This document shows positions 18,265 to 28,000 of a stretch of DNA of 64,000 nt, piece after piece. The notes under the pieces are model-generated. The model was not told where the DNA came from. It ran no database searches and saw only the letters and a list, made by a program, of their open reading frames with translations. The stretch's first letter is position 1. Each line of letters begins with the position of its first letter. The stretch is from Cyclobacteriaceae bacterium (GTDB taxonomy: Bacteria > Bacteroidota > Bacteroidia > Cytophagales > Cyclobacteriaceae). Both the position numbers and the translations under genes were made by a program. The stretch covers positions 1-64,000 of the forward strand of contig JAOUDZ010000016.1 of the NCBI GenBank assembly GCA_029858965.1, written 5' to 3'.

Positions 18265-20220
18265 ATGCGCACGCTGCTTATTGTGGCCTGCACCATGCTG
18301 CTTAGCAAAACTGCAAATGGGCAATTAAAAACCTATCCACTTCCCCACAAATCCCAAGGCAATCAAACACTAAAAGGTGACAGAAACGCCGTCGCACGAT
18401 CGAAAGAAGTTATATCCAGAAGTCTTCCATTCTGGGATGACTTTTCCGCTACGCCGGTGAATGACAAATCAGCACTACTTTCCAACTATCCTGTCGACTC
18501 ATTGTGGGTAAACAATTACACGGTTTGGGTTAACAATGGCATGGGGATAAGCCCTCCCTCAATGAATGTAGCTACCTTCGATGGACTTGACTCCGCATTC
18601 TTGCCTTATTCCGATCAGATACTAACGAATGGGCTACGCGATAGCCTTGTGTCGCAGGGTATCAAATTGGGCCAACCCGATGTGTTGCTCGGTGAGCGGA
18701 ATTCCGTTTTTCTCAGCTTCTTCTACCAGTGGCAAGGCAATGGTGAAGCCCCTGACCCTACGGATTACCTTCAGGTAGAGTTCAAGAATGATCAAAGTGT
18801 GTGGGAAACAGTAATGACTATCTATCCAAAATCATCATTCTTGCGTACCGAGTTCTATGACACCCTCATTAAAGTGGATGGCGATCGTTTCTTCCATGAG
18901 TCCTTTCAATTCCGATTTAAGAACTACGGCCGTCTGTCCGGTCCCTACGATACATGGAACGTTGATTATGTTTATCTGAACAAAAACCGAAATATAAATG
19001 ACACAGATTTTCCGGATCAGGCTATCTCTTCTACGCTAACGAGTTTGTTTGATAGTTACCAATCTATTCCATACGCACACTTCCTTGAAGTCAATTCAAT
19101 TTTATCACCAAAATTTCAAGTATCGAACAATCTAGATGACTTCACCGATTTGACGTACCTCACAGAAGGCACTTTTCTGAATTATATGGATAGCATCGTG
19201 ACTAAAACATTTGTAAGCAACCTGGGTGGCGCTGACACATCCGCCATTAATGATGATGGCAGCGGTATTATCTTTCCCCTGGAAAAAAGGACCGTAACCC
19301 TGGAGTACACACCAGATGCCGATGATCCGACCCAATTCAACCCCGCGAGTGATTCAGTTTTCATTAATCTAAAAGTAAAACTTTTTACAGGCGACACTTT
19401 TGATCCAAAAACGGGCGACTTTGCCAACGACTATGATCTGAATTACATACCAATAGATTTCAGGAGCAATGATACGATCAATGCATCATATTGGCTGAAA
19501 GACTATTATGCCTACGATGATGGAGTAGCCGAATATGCTGCCGGGCTCACGCAGGCAGGAAACAGAGCCGCCGTTCAATTTGATATGTTGACTTCAACGG
19601 TGGATACGCTCGTGGGCATTGATATCTACGTCCCGGATTACGGGCTGAGTAGCAATCTTACTGCTGACTTTTATGTATACCGTGACGCGGATGGAATCCC
19701 CGGAGATATTCTCTACACTATTCCGAGTTTCTCCGTACAGCGGAAAGGCCCGAACAAGTTTCAGCGTATACGAATTCTTGAACCGTTTTTGGTAGAGACC
19801 AGGTTCTATATCGGGTGGAAAGGACCCGTCGGAGCAACACTTAAAGTAGGATTGGACGCCAGCAACAATTCAGGCGATAAAGTCTTTGTCAACACAAATG
19901 GTGCCTGGTTTCAGAATACCGACATAGAAGGTAGTCTCATGATCAGACCCATATTTGGAAGCGGGGATATTATTACAGGCATTACCGATGAAGAAATTGA
20001 AACCAATGTTTTTCCCAATCCCAATACCGGAGAGTTTTATATCCGCGGAAAACTTGATGCCCTCCAAATCTTTAACATCACCGGTCAATCTGTACCATTC
20101 CTGGTAGAAACTGATGGCGTTGATCACAAAGTCAATCTTGAGCGCGCTGTGTCCGGCTTATACATCTTGAAGATTATTCAAGGCGATAAAATCATAACAC
20201 AAAAGGTCAGTGTAAAGTAA
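18265..20220 (+). CDS. secreted protein with T9SS type A sorting domain
   Basis: A 651-residue protein from ATG 18265, which gives the signal peptide MRTLLIVACTMLLSKTANGQ; a GTG at 18232 would extend it without benefit. The body contains LPFWDDFSATPVNDKSALLS, FQFRFKNYGRLSGPYDTWNV and YAYDDGVAEYAAGLTQAGNR, phrases typical of a large Bacteroidota secreted family, but no catalytic motif. The last 75 residues are a type A sorting domain: NVFPNPNTGEFYIRG, IFNITGQSV and VSGLYILKIIQGDKIITQKV. It is predicted to be exported by T9SS and anchored at the surface. Its biological role is unknown. Confidence 0.88.
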   Translation: MRTLLIVACTMLLSKTANGQLKTYPLPHKSQGNQTLKGDRNAVARSKEVISRSLPFWDDFSATPVNDKSALLSNYPVDSLWVNNYTVWVNNGMGISPPSMNVATFDGLDSAFLPYSDQILTNGLRDSLVSQGIKLGQPDVLLGERNSVFLSFFYQWQGNGEAPDPTDYLQVEFKNDQSVWETVMTIYPKSSFLRTEFYDTLIKVDGDRFFHESFQFRFKNYGRLSGPYDTWNVDYVYLNKNRNINDTDFPDQAISSTLTSLFDSYQSIPYAHFLEVNSILSPKFQVSNNLDDFTDLTYLTEGTFLNYMDSIVTKTFVSNLGGADTSAINDDGSGIIFPLEKRTVTLEYTPDADDPTQFNPASDSVFINLKVKLFTGDTFDPKTGDFANDYDLNYIPIDFRSNDTINASYWLKDYYAYDDGVAEYAAGLTQAGNRAAVQFDMLTSTVDTLVGIDIYVPDYGLSSNLTADFYVYRDADGIPGDILYTIPSFSVQRKGPNKFQRIRILEPFLVETRFYIGWKGPVGATLKVGLDASNNSGDKVFVNTNGAWFQNTDIEGSLMIRPIFGSGDIITGITDEEIETNVFPNPNTGEFYIRGKLDALQIFNITGQSVPFLVETDGVDHKVNLERAVSGLYILKIIQGDKIITQKVSVK

Positions 20221-20245
20221 CCCACCGAAAAGGCTTGCCCTTACC

Positions 20246-21547
20246 ATGGCAGAAATCTTACCTATACGGCCCTGGCGATATAATCCGGAATTAGCTGCAG
20301 CGATTGAGACACTGACATCTCCAATATTTGATGTCGTATCAGATAATGAAATAAAAAATCTATACAGCAACCCCATCAACAGCATTCACCTCTCGGTCCC
20401 TGAACAACCCAAAGCAACAGATCGGGCAGCAAGCCTTCTTTCCGAGTGGAAGAAAAATGAGGTGATTCTTCAGGATAGACTCCCTGCTATCTATATCTAT
20501 TATCAATACTTCAAGTTGCCAGGCGAAGCAAAGGAATACTGCCGCAGAGGATTTATCAGCCATATCAAGACCTACGACTGGGAGGACAAAGTAATTCTCC
20601 GCGATGAGAACACGATCCGTAATTTAGCGATTGACCGGCTGGAACTGCTTGAAAAAACTGAACTTCACACAAACCCCACGCATGGACTCTTCACAGACCC
20701 GACATTTGAGCTTGAGGGATACATGGATAAAGCTGTCAAAAACCCAATTTACGATATCTACGATTACCAGGGAGTGCGAAATGTACTGGCCATGATTCAC
20801 GATGCCCAAATTATACAAAGATTCATCGCCGCAATAAAAGACAAGTCTATCATACTGGCAGATGGACATCACTGCTATGAAGGTTCCCTGATGTATAAAC
20901 AGAAAAGAAAAGCGCTGAACCCCAATCACAGCGGTTCCGAGGCCTACAATTATCACTTGATGTATCTCTCCAATACAGCAGAACCTGATTTGAGAATACT
21001 ACCAACGCACCGGATAATAAAGCGCCTGAACAATTGGAATGAAGCAGAAATAATAGAAAAACTGAAACCAAATTTTACCATTAAACCTGTTGAAGGCGCT
21101 GACACTTTAAATGAAATCATTGCAGGAAAGCATTTGGCCTTCGGACTTATTTTCAGGGAAAATTCGTATGAAATCGTATTAAAGCCTGAGGCATTTGGAA
21201 AACTATCGTCGCCTTTTCCTGAATATATTAAGACGCTGGATTCTACTGTAATACATTACTTCATTATCGAAAAAGCACTTGGTATCCCCTGGAAAGACCA
21301 AAGACAATCGACTCACATAGACTTAGACAGCAGCATTTCAGATTGCATGAAGAAGATCAAACAAGGTAATGCTCAAATGGCCATTATTACCAACGAAGTT
21401 TCTATTGAAGATATGAAAAAAGTAATCTACAGTGGTTTTACATTACCGCAAGAGTCAGTATACTTTTACCCCAAAGTAATCGGTGGATTGCTTTTTACGT
21501 CCATTAAAGATGAAGAGTTTGAGTTTCCTTTGTTTTCACCCTTCTAA
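20246..21547 (+). CDS. DUF1015 domain-containing protein
   Basis: A 433-residue cytosolic protein with DUF1015 features: MAEILPIRPWRYNP at the start, FDVVSDNEIKNLYSNPINSI, FIYYQ-like strands (AIYIYYQYFKLPGEAKEYCR), the histidine-rich ILADGHHCYEGSLMYK near residue 210, and NTAEPDLRILPTHRII. The family is widespread in Bacteroidota, Thermotoga and Clostridia and is often next to serine biosynthesis genes. Its enzymatic activity is not established as far as I know. Here it follows an unrelated cargo gene by 25 bases and precedes maf, so its neighbours give no hint. Confidence 0.9.
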   Translation: MAEILPIRPWRYNPELAAAIETLTSPIFDVVSDNEIKNLYSNPINSIHLSVPEQPKATDRAASLLSEWKKNEVILQDRLPAIYIYYQYFKLPGEAKEYCRRGFISHIKTYDWEDKVILRDENTIRNLAIDRLELLEKTELHTNPTHGLFTDPTFELEGYMDKAVKNPIYDIYDYQGVRNVLAMIHDAQIIQRFIAAIKDKSIILADGHHCYEGSLMYKQKRKALNPNHSGSEAYNYHLMYLSNTAEPDLRILPTHRIIKRLNNWNEAEIIEKLKPNFTIKPVEGADTLNEIIAGKHLAFGLIFRENSYEIVLKPEAFGKLSSPFPEYIKTLDSTVIHYFIIEKALGIPWKDQRQSTHIDLDSSISDCMKKIKQGNAQMAIITNEVSIEDMKKVIYSGFTLPQESVYFYPKVIGGLLFTSIKDEEFEFPLFSPF

Positions 21548-21685
21548 AACACATTATTTGTTTATAGCTTCGTGATCAAGTAAATCAAGTCTTTGCATAA
21601 TGAGAGTTGAATCTGGCACACAAATGATATGCAGCTACAAAAGATTCCTCCATATTCTTCCTTATAAACTCATGACCTAAACCCC

Positions 21686-22252
21686 ATGCAAATGAATCGT
21701 CCATTGATATTGGCATCCAGCTCACCACGCCGACAATATCTGATGAAAGAAGCTGGTTTTCATTTCACATCTGAAAAGCCGGATGGAGACGAGAAATTCC
21801 CAACTGACTTGCCGGTGGACCAGGTAGCCAAATACCTGGCTGAGAAAAAAGCTGAGCATTTCAGGCTTACGATGAAGGATGAAATAATTCTCACCGCTGA
21901 TACGGTAGTTATTCTGGATAACAAAATTATCAATAAACCAGAAGACCGTGCTGAAGCGATTAGAATGCTATTAGCCTTATCCGGAAAGACACACCTCGTC
22001 GTGACAGGCGTTTGCATAATTTCCAAAGAAAAGGAAGAAAGTTTTGATGACACCACCGAAGTTACATTCCAAACCCTTACACTAGATGAAATTGAATATT
22101 ATGTCGATACCTACAAACCCTACGACAAAGCTGGAGCCTATGGCGCGCAGGACTGGATTGGTATGGTTGCAATAAACAAAATTACTGGAAGCTACTTTAA
22201 CGTAATGGGTTTACCAATCCACAAGGTCTACCAACATCTGAAGCGCTGGTAG
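21686..22252 (+). CDS. maf: Maf-family nucleoside triphosphate pyrophosphatase
   Basis: A 188-residue Maf protein, or 186 residues if the second ATG at 21692 is used. Family signatures are LILASSSPRRQYLMKEAGF, ILTADTVVILDNKIINKPED, GKTHLVVTGVCI and YDKAGAYGAQDWIG. Maf proteins hydrolyse non-canonical or modified dNTP/UTP to the monophosphate and pyrophosphate, acting as house-cleaning enzymes; an older name is septum formation inhibitor. The gene converges on a minus-strand block and appears to stand alone. Confidence 0.95.
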   Translation: MQMNRPLILASSSPRRQYLMKEAGFHFTSEKPDGDEKFPTDLPVDQVAKYLAEKKAEHFRLTMKDEIILTADTVVILDNKIINKPEDRAEAIRMLLALSGKTHLVVTGVCIISKEKEESFDDTTEVTFQTLTLDEIEYYVDTYKPYDKAGAYGAQDWIGMVAINKITGSYFNVMGLPIHKVYQHLKRW

Positions 22253-22271
22253 ACAAAATCTATCGGTAATG

Positions 22272-22478
22272 TTATTCTTTCAGTTTGAAAGCTTTTTCAT
22301 CCTTCGGCGACATACTCAGGTGAATCTGCTCAGCTCCACACGCCAGATGTGATTTCCATGCTTTTGAAGGAATATTTGCAAAAATCCACCAATCTGTCAC
22401 TGGAGAACCTTGCGCAAGTTTAATTCCCTTTCTTATCCGATTCCTTTGGTTTAATCTTCCTGATCCCGTCTCCGTCAT
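22272..22478 (-). CDS. possible small protein after hlyD, unrecognised
   Basis: A 68-codon minus-strand frame that overlaps the hlyD 3' end by 59 bases and then fills the gap to maf. Its C-terminal part looks like real protein (DWWIFANIPSKAWKSHLACG, then a charged MSPKDEKAFKLKE tail). A GTG at 22400 would give a 42-residue version just after hlyD. I recognise no family, and it could be the remnant of a larger gene. Confidence 0.25.
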   Translation of the reverse strand: MTETGSGRLNQRNRIRKGIKLAQGSPVTDWWIFANIPSKAWKSHLACGAEQIHLSMSPKDEKAFKLKE

Positions 22479-23802
22479 TCAGGCGTTTAGACACAGCCAA
22501 AAATGGCCCCACAACCACCTCCGTACTGTCGCTCACCCCTGACAAGATTTCAATGTTATCGTAGTCACTAATCCCTGTTTCAACCTCAACCATTTTGGCC
22601 ACACCATTGTTATTGATGAAGATCACGGTTTTATCCTCACTTTTCTTTTTGGGTTTCCCGTCACTTACCTGGCTCCGATTATCATTTCGCGGTCGATCCC
22701 TGCCTTCCTCCTCCGGAGTTTTAATATCGTCCGGATTACGCGTAGTAACTGCAGCCAACGCCACAGAAAGTGCTCCCTGCTTCGTTTGTGTTATGATATC
22801 TACGCTCGCCGTCATGCCTGGGCGAAAGGGAAACCTATTCCCTTGTTTTACCAAATCCTGGTAAGAAGAACTGAGGATTAAAATGCGGACTTCAAACTCT
22901 GTAATGGCGTCTGTAGACGTCTTGTCTTTGGCTGTGTTGGCAATCAACGTCACTACGCCGCGGAATTCCTTTTTTTGGCTTGCGTACGCGTCTACATCAA
23001 TAATCGCAGTATCACCAACGTGGACGCGAACGATATCATTCTCATTAACATCAACACGGACTTCCATTTCATTAAGATCCGCTATCCGTAACATCTCTGT
23101 ACCTGCCATAGTAGCCGTACCGACCACACGCTCTCCCTTCTTTACGATAAGTTTGGAGACTACGCCATCCATCGGTGCTACAACGGTTGTTTTTCTGAAA
23201 TTTTCACGCGCTTCCCGCAATGATGCTTCCGTACTGCGAATTACATAGCGCGATGCTTCCACGGCTTGTTCCGCTGAAGAGACATCATTTCTAGCAATTT
23301 CATAATTTTGTTTGGCCAACTGCCAGTCTGAATCGGAGATTACCTTTTCGCTGTATAATTTTTCATTTCGGTTAAACTCAGCTTCCGACCGGATTAGGGT
23401 TGCTTTGGCCCTGGAAAGACTGGATTTACTTTGCTCCAGGTTTGCACGCTGTTGGCTAAGACTTGCTTCTGCTCTTTCCAATTGACTTTGCCAGGTATCC
23501 GGACGAATCTTAACAAGCGTTTTTCCCCTGAAAACAGAGTCTCCCTCTTCTATCAGTAGCTCAATGATTTCACCTGAGACCTCCGGAGCGATCTTGACTT
23601 CTGTAACGGGCTGAACTGTTCCGGATGCACTAACTTTCTCTGTTATCGTAATGCGTTTTGCTTTGGCGAGTTCAACTTCTATTTCTTTAGGCCTACCTAT
23701 CCATCCGGCTGACTTTGCAATAATTATAAATAGCGTGAGGAGTACAACAATCCCGATGAGCCAATACATTAATTTATTAGACTTTCTTTTTTGTTTTGCC
23801 AT
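22420..23802 (-). CDS. HlyD/MacA-type periplasmic adaptor of a tripartite efflux system
   Basis: A 460-residue membrane-fusion protein. One N-terminal transmembrane helix (about residues 11-32, LMYWLIGIVVLLTLFIIIAK) anchors it. Then come the first half of the lipoyl domain (SASGTVQPVTEVKIAPEVSG), a long alpha-hairpin rich in Glu/Arg/Ala (about 105-200), the second half (VVAPMDGVVSKLIVKKGERV) and the beta-barrel (MEVRVDVNENDIVRVHVGDT). It would bridge an inner-membrane pump to TolC. It follows the TolC-family gene by 11 bases in the same direction. No ABC or RND pump gene is next to it, so the partner is either elsewhere or lost. Confidence 0.93.
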   Translation of the reverse strand: MAKQKRKSNKLMYWLIGIVVLLTLFIIIAKSAGWIGRPKEIEVELAKAKRITITEKVSASGTVQPVTEVKIAPEVSGEIIELLIEEGDSVFRGKTLVKIRPDTWQSQLERAEASLSQQRANLEQSKSSLSRAKATLIRSEAEFNRNEKLYSEKVISDSDWQLAKQNYEIARNDVSSAEQAVEASRYVIRSTEASLREARENFRKTTVVAPMDGVVSKLIVKKGERVVGTATMAGTEMLRIADLNEMEVRVDVNENDIVRVHVGDTAIIDVDAYASQKKEFRGVVTLIANTAKDKTSTDAITEFEVRILILSSSYQDLVKQGNRFPFRPGMTASVDIITQTKQGALSVALAAVTTRNPDDIKTPEEEGRDRPRNDNRSQVSDGKPKKKSEDKTVIFINNNGVAKMVEVETGISDYDNIEILSGVSDSTEVVVGPFLAVSKRLNDGDGIRKIKPKESDKKGN

Positions 23803-23813
23803 TGCGTGCTTAG

Positions 23814-25289
23814 TTAATAGTCTAGCGGTTTGCCTTGATAGAAATCGAGTACTTTTTTCTTCATAATAAAATCATACTTTGCCCTTACCAGATCCGACTT
23901 TGCCTTAAACAAATCATTTTCGGCAACCTGGTACTCCACATATGGAACGGCACCAAGATCAAATCGCTGCTTAGTCATGCGAAATGCCTCTTCGCGCGCG
24001 CGTACTTGCTTGAGGCTGGATGAATATGTTTTCGAAGCCGCTAATGCGTCGTTGTAAGCCGTTTCAACATTTTGACGCAACGTATTGTCTATTTCTTTTG
24101 CTGATACTGCGGCCAGCTGGCGATTGATTACCGAACGCTGATAGGCTGCCTTCGATTGAAGTCCATTAAATATGGGTATGGACAACCCGAGCGAAACCTG
24201 CCTGAAAATGTTATCCTTCAGCTGATCCGTTCTGCCGTATCCATCGACAATAGCGCCCGATGGTATGGTAACTGGATCAGCAGAATACACAGGTGTGCCA
24301 CCGGGGCCACCAACAACACCAATTTGCGGATAAGTGATGGTAGGATCTCCGCCATCTGCAACAAATCGCTCACGATCAGATGCACTTGAATAATTGGTAT
24401 TTATTGATCCGGACAGGCTCAACCGGGGGTAAAGATTTCCTTTTGCAGCCTTCACTGCATAATCAGCACTTTCAATTCGAAGCCTTGCAGCCCGTATTTC
24501 CGGTAACGTGCTGTGCGCCATTTCGTAAATTTCATTGCGATCCTGATCGAGAATCAGATCCTCCACATTAAGATCGGGAACAACGACATCCAACGGCACA
24601 GATGCTGGCAACTGCAAGGCCTGTTTAAGTTGCAACAGCGCCAGGGTAAGTGCATTTTCATTCGTGATAACGGTTAGCTCATTTGTCGCTACCTGGGCTT
24701 CAAGGTTTAGTTCATTTGAAATTGGCAGGGCTCCGGCAGCAACCTGCTTCTTGGTTTGATCCAGTTGTTGTTGACTTGAGCTTAATTGATACTTTGCATT
24801 TTCTAATTGTTCCTTGCTGAAGATGACATTTACAAATAGGAAAGCAATGTTCAGGGATACGTCGTTTTTTGTTTTTTGAAGATCCTCGACAGAAGCCTTA
24901 TAGTCTCTGGCATTTTGTTTTAATATACTTTGAATTCGCAATCCATTAAATAACATCACCGAACTTGAGGCACCCGGACTCGTAAAGTTAATCTGCTGTG
25001 TCGTAAACTGGTTGGTTACGGGGTTAACAGAACGGCCCCAATTATATCCATAGTTTAGATTGGCATTCAAACTGGGAAGCAGACTCATCTTTGCCTGATT
25101 ATAATTTACCTCACCAGTTTCAACATTGTAGGTACTCCGCTGTACATTTAAGCTGTTGGCCAAAGCATAGTCTATGCATTGTTTTAATGTCCATGCAGTA
25201 GTATTGGTTAATGTATCAGCCTGCTGTGCTGTTCCGGTTAGAGAAACCAGAAAGACAAGGCCAAAAAGCAGTGAAGCTATTCTCTTCAT
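23814..25289 (-). CDS. TolC-family outer membrane efflux protein
   Basis: A 491-residue outer-membrane channel protein. The signal peptide is KRIASLLFGLVFLVSLTGTA. The TolC repeats are visible as WTLKQCIDYALANSLNVQRS near the mature N-terminus, GYNWGRSVNPVTNQFT, and a second repeat with LSIPIFNGLQSKAAYQRSVI and RFDLGAVPYVEYQVAENDLF. ATG 25289 is preferred over an upstream TTG that lies across the sdaAB stop. The gene starts two bases after sdaAB and runs straight into the HlyD-type adaptor, which together make two of the three parts of an export system. Confidence 0.94.
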   Translation of the reverse strand: MKRIASLLFGLVFLVSLTGTAQQADTLTNTTAWTLKQCIDYALANSLNVQRSTYNVETGEVNYNQAKMSLLPSLNANLNYGYNWGRSVNPVTNQFTTQQINFTSPGASSSVMLFNGLRIQSILKQNARDYKASVEDLQKTKNDVSLNIAFLFVNVIFSKEQLENAKYQLSSSQQQLDQTKKQVAAGALPISNELNLEAQVATNELTVITNENALTLALLQLKQALQLPASVPLDVVVPDLNVEDLILDQDRNEIYEMAHSTLPEIRAARLRIESADYAVKAAKGNLYPRLSLSGSINTNYSSASDRERFVADGGDPTITYPQIGVVGGPGGTPVYSADPVTIPSGAIVDGYGRTDQLKDNIFRQVSLGLSIPIFNGLQSKAAYQRSVINRQLAAVSAKEIDNTLRQNVETAYNDALAASKTYSSSLKQVRAREEAFRMTKQRFDLGAVPYVEYQVAENDLFKAKSDLVRAKYDFIMKKKVLDFYQGKPLDY

Positions 25290-25291
25290 AA

Positions 25292-25969
25292 TCAACGATC
25301 AATATCCGGTATATAAATTATCTGTATGACCCAATTAAGACTTTGTAAATATGCCAATGTCGCAGGCTTTATGCCGGAATCCATCTCTATAACAAGACAC
25401 GCAATGTCATGCCTTCCTTTCCGCGAGACAGACATCGTAGCTATATTACAATCATCGTGCGCAAGGACGTCAGCAATAAAAGCTATGCTGCCTTTCACAT
25501 CACTGGCCGTAATAATGACGGTATGCAAATTCGCACTAAAATCCGCCTTGAATCCGTTAACTTCGGCAATGTTAATCATTCCGCCTCCCCGACTCTCCCC
25601 AACCACCTCAACCACCCTGTCTCCTTTTCGAAGTATCAATTTTATCGTGTTGGGGTGAAGTGTTGAAGCATTTCCGATTGATTTGAAGTGATACGTCAGC
25701 CCTGCATCCTTCGCCAACGCCAGTGAATCTTTGATTCTCTTGTCATCTGTTTTAAAATCGAGTAGTCCGGCAATTATGGCACTATCGCTGCCATGACCCT
25801 CATACGTCCTTGCAAAAGAATTGTAGAAGGTTATTTCGGCATCATCGGGCATGCCCCCCAAAACTCTCCGTGAGGCACGGGCAATGCGAACGACACCAGC
25901 GGTGTGAGAACTGGAAGGGCCAATCATAACAGGACCAATCATGTCAAAAACACTGCTTTTTTCAGGCAT
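25292..25969 (-). CDS. sdaAB: L-serine ammonia-lyase, iron-sulfur-dependent, beta subunit
   Basis: A 225-residue beta subunit of the 4Fe-4S L-serine dehydratase, which converts serine to pyruvate and ammonia. Signatures are FDMIGPVMIGPSSSHTAG (about residues 8-25), NSFARTYEGHGSDSAIIAGL, and a C-terminal ACT domain from about 150 (LHTVIITASDVKGSIAFIAD, DIACLVIEMDSGI). ATG 25969 is chosen as it begins the conserved region. The alpha subunit with the cluster cysteines is not in this window. The ending sits two bases before the TolC-family start, so the three genes are probably one operon despite unrelated roles. Confidence 0.95.
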   Translation of the reverse strand: MPEKSSVFDMIGPVMIGPSSSHTAGVVRIARASRRVLGGMPDDAEITFYNSFARTYEGHGSDSAIIAGLLDFKTDDKRIKDSLALAKDAGLTYHFKSIGNASTLHPNTIKLILRKGDRVVEVVGESRGGGMINIAEVNGFKADFSANLHTVIITASDVKGSIAFIADVLAHDDCNIATMSVSRKGRHDIACLVIEMDSGIKPATLAYLQSLNWVIQIIYIPDIDR

Positions 25970-26088
25970 ACAAAGTAGGATACGCAATCTGTCGACAAAA
26001 AGATGTGATTGTTACAAAGAAATAGCACATAATCGAAGAAATTCATGGGTAAAAGCGTTTTGGCGCAATGCAGAAGCTGTCACTGTCC

Positions 26089-26883
26089 TCAGACTGCGAT
26101 TGGTGCCTTGATGGCAGGATAAGACTGATAATTTACAATCTCAAAATCTTCAAACTTATAATCAAAAATAGATTGGGGTTTCCGCTTAATATTTAATGCA
26201 GGCATCGGCAAGGGTTCCCGTGAAAGTTGGAGATTAGCCTGATCAATATGATTCGAATAAACGTGAACATCACCCCCTGTCCACACGAATTCTCCGGGTA
26301 ACAAATCACATTGCTGGGCAAACATGTATGTCATGAGTGCATATGATGCAATATTAAATGGAACACCCAGAAAATAATCTGCACTTCGTTGGTAGAGTTG
26401 ACAAGATAACCTTCCGTTCGCCACATAAAACTGGAATAAGGCATGGCAAGGTGGCAATGCCATTTTATCCACTTCTGCCGGGTTCCATGCCGTGACGATG
26501 TGCCTGCGCGAATCAGGCTTAGTCTTAATTTGCTGAATTACCTGCGATATCTGATCAATCTGACGACCATCAGGCGCTGGCCAACTTCTCCATTGATGTC
26601 CATATACCGGACCCAGTTCACCATGCTCATCAGCCCATTCATCCCATATGCTGACACCGTTGTCTTTGAGGTACTTGATGTTCGTATCACCATTCAAAAA
26701 CCAAAGCAATTCGTATATAATGGACCGAAGGTGGAGTTTCTTTGTCGTAACAAGTGGAAAGCCTGCTGAAAGATCAAAACGCAATTGCCTCCCAAAAACT
26801 GAAAGCGTTCCGGTGCCTGTACGGTCGCTCTTCGGGGTACCCGTTTGAACGATTTCCTGCATCAGGTCGAGATATTGCTTCAT
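26089..26883 (-). CDS. thyA: thymidylate synthase
   Basis: A 264-residue ThyA, the same length as the E. coli enzyme, converting dUMP to dTMP with methylenetetrahydrofolate. Motifs are [66 protein letters not shown], the active-site cysteine in [32 protein letters not shown] and the ending IKAPIAV. ATG 26883 is chosen over an upstream in-frame start because MKQYLDLMQ is the standard N-terminus. A dCMP deaminase that could supply dUMP lies at 50323-50805, but is not linked. Confidence 0.97.
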   Translation of the reverse strand: MKQYLDLMQEIVQTGTPKSDRTGTGTLSVFGRQLRFDLSAGFPLVTTKKLHLRSIIYELLWFLNGDTNIKYLKDNGVSIWDEWADEHGELGPVYGHQWRSWPAPDGRQIDQISQVIQQIKTKPDSRRHIVTAWNPAEVDKMALPPCHALFQFYVANGRLSCQLYQRSADYFLGVPFNIASYALMTYMFAQQCDLLPGEFVWTGGDVHVYSNHIDQANLQLSREPLPMPALNIKRKPQSIFDYKFEDFEIVNYQSYPAIKAPIAV

Positions 26884-26940
26884 AAGCACTCTATTTTCCC
26901 GCAAGTAATGCATAGCGGCGAAGAATCTCAAGGCTCATGC

Positions 26941-26979
26941 AAAATAATAAAGCCCGGAAATCCCGGGCTTTATTATTTT
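26941..26979 (-). terminator. strong intrinsic terminator of the lipoprotein gene
   Basis: A perfect 17-bp inverted repeat (arms 26941-26957 and 26963-26979) with a five-base loop. The GC core AGCCCGG is followed by an A/T arm ending in four U residues on the minus-strand transcript. It lies 26 bases after the stop of the minus-strand lipoprotein gene and before thyA, so it should insulate thyA. Because both arms end in A/T runs it could also work in the other direction. Confidence 0.85.
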
Positions 26980-27004
26980 GATCTATTCTTTATTGCTTTC
27001 TGTG

Positions 27005-27889
27005 CTAGATGTTTAGGTTTCTTGCTATGCCATTCACAGTATAAACAATTAACTTATCACACGTGCCATCTCCATAATCAATCGTAACTACTTTCGTGCC
27101 GTCAATGGTATATACTTTTATACCTTCTACAGCAATACCACAAAACCGTTTGTACTTCAATGACTTCGCCAGGGAAACAGTATAGGTTCTGCCCCCGCGG
27201 GTAACGCCACTCGCCGTGCTGCTTTGATCAATTGTCAGGTAATCATCCACCGGGTTTGCCGCCCTGGTCCATTGCCATGTAATATTGGACTCGCGCTCTG
27301 CTACAGTGCCATCAGCGATGAAGGTTGCTTTGCCCCCCGCGAGCACCACGTTGAATTTGGGTGCGTCAGAAGTGCTGCCACTGACGTTGGTCAAGGTGCG
27401 AGTTCCCTCCAGCTTAATGCCATTAATCGTATAGTTGTCTGTCGTTGTCACCACAGTCGATCCGGGTATGAAGCGCCTGCCATTATACGTGAATATAAGT
27501 TTACCCGTTCTGACATTGCCTTTTAAATCACTACATCCGGTACTACCAAAGTCAATGGTCAATACGCCTTGCGGTATATCAAGGGTCGAATTTGGGCCTG
27601 GCTCAACGGTAACGGCAATACCGTTGCAATTGCAGCGCTGGTCTTGTATGGTTATGGCTATTGGAGAAGCAACTCTTCCCCCGGCATATTCGGCATCGTT
27701 AGGTGATCCAATCGCTACGCCGGCCATATCATCCAGATCTTGAAAATAGGAGTCAGTTACCGCTTCTTCAATAATATCCTGGGTATCAGCAAGCGTTAGC
27801 CTTTCCTGATCCTGACATGCGGGTAGCAGCATTGTCGCCCCTAAAAAAGTCAGGCTGGATATTTTAACAAATAGATTGTTCATTTTCAT
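27005..27889 (-). CDS. lipoprotein of unknown function
   Basis: A 294-residue predicted lipoprotein. The signal peptide ends in the lipobox LLPAC (Cys about residue 25); a second ATG two codons in is equally plausible. The mature part contains CNCNGIAVTVEPGPNSTLDI, GVLTIDFGSTGCSDLKGNVR, GKLIFTYNGRRFIPGSTVVT, NGIKLEGTRTLTNVSG and a C-terminal IDGTKVVTIDYGDGTCDKLI. The repeated beta strands and paired cysteines in DFGSTGC and DYGDGTC suggest a duplicated beta-rich fold, common in Bacteroidota lipoproteins annotated as hypothetical. No function can be assigned. It ends in the strong terminator at 26941-26979. Confidence 0.85.
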   Translation of the reverse strand: MKMNNLFVKISSLTFLGATMLLPACQDQERLTLADTQDIIEEAVTDSYFQDLDDMAGVAIGSPNDAEYAGGRVASPIAITIQDQRCNCNGIAVTVEPGPNSTLDIPQGVLTIDFGSTGCSDLKGNVRTGKLIFTYNGRRFIPGSTVVTTTDNYTINGIKLEGTRTLTNVSGSTSDAPKFNVVLAGGKATFIADGTVAERESNITWQWTRAANPVDDYLTIDQSSTASGVTRGGRTYTVSLAKSLKYKRFCGIAVEGIKVYTIDGTKVVTIDYGDGTCDKLIVYTVNGIARNLNI

Positions 27890-28000
27890 GCGTTTCTTAG
27901 TTTTCTAGATTTTAAATTCGACCCATTAGATTAGCCTTCTCTGCAAAGGTTTAATGATACTGAAATTATTTTGTCACTTTTAAGTATTCAAAATCGGGCC

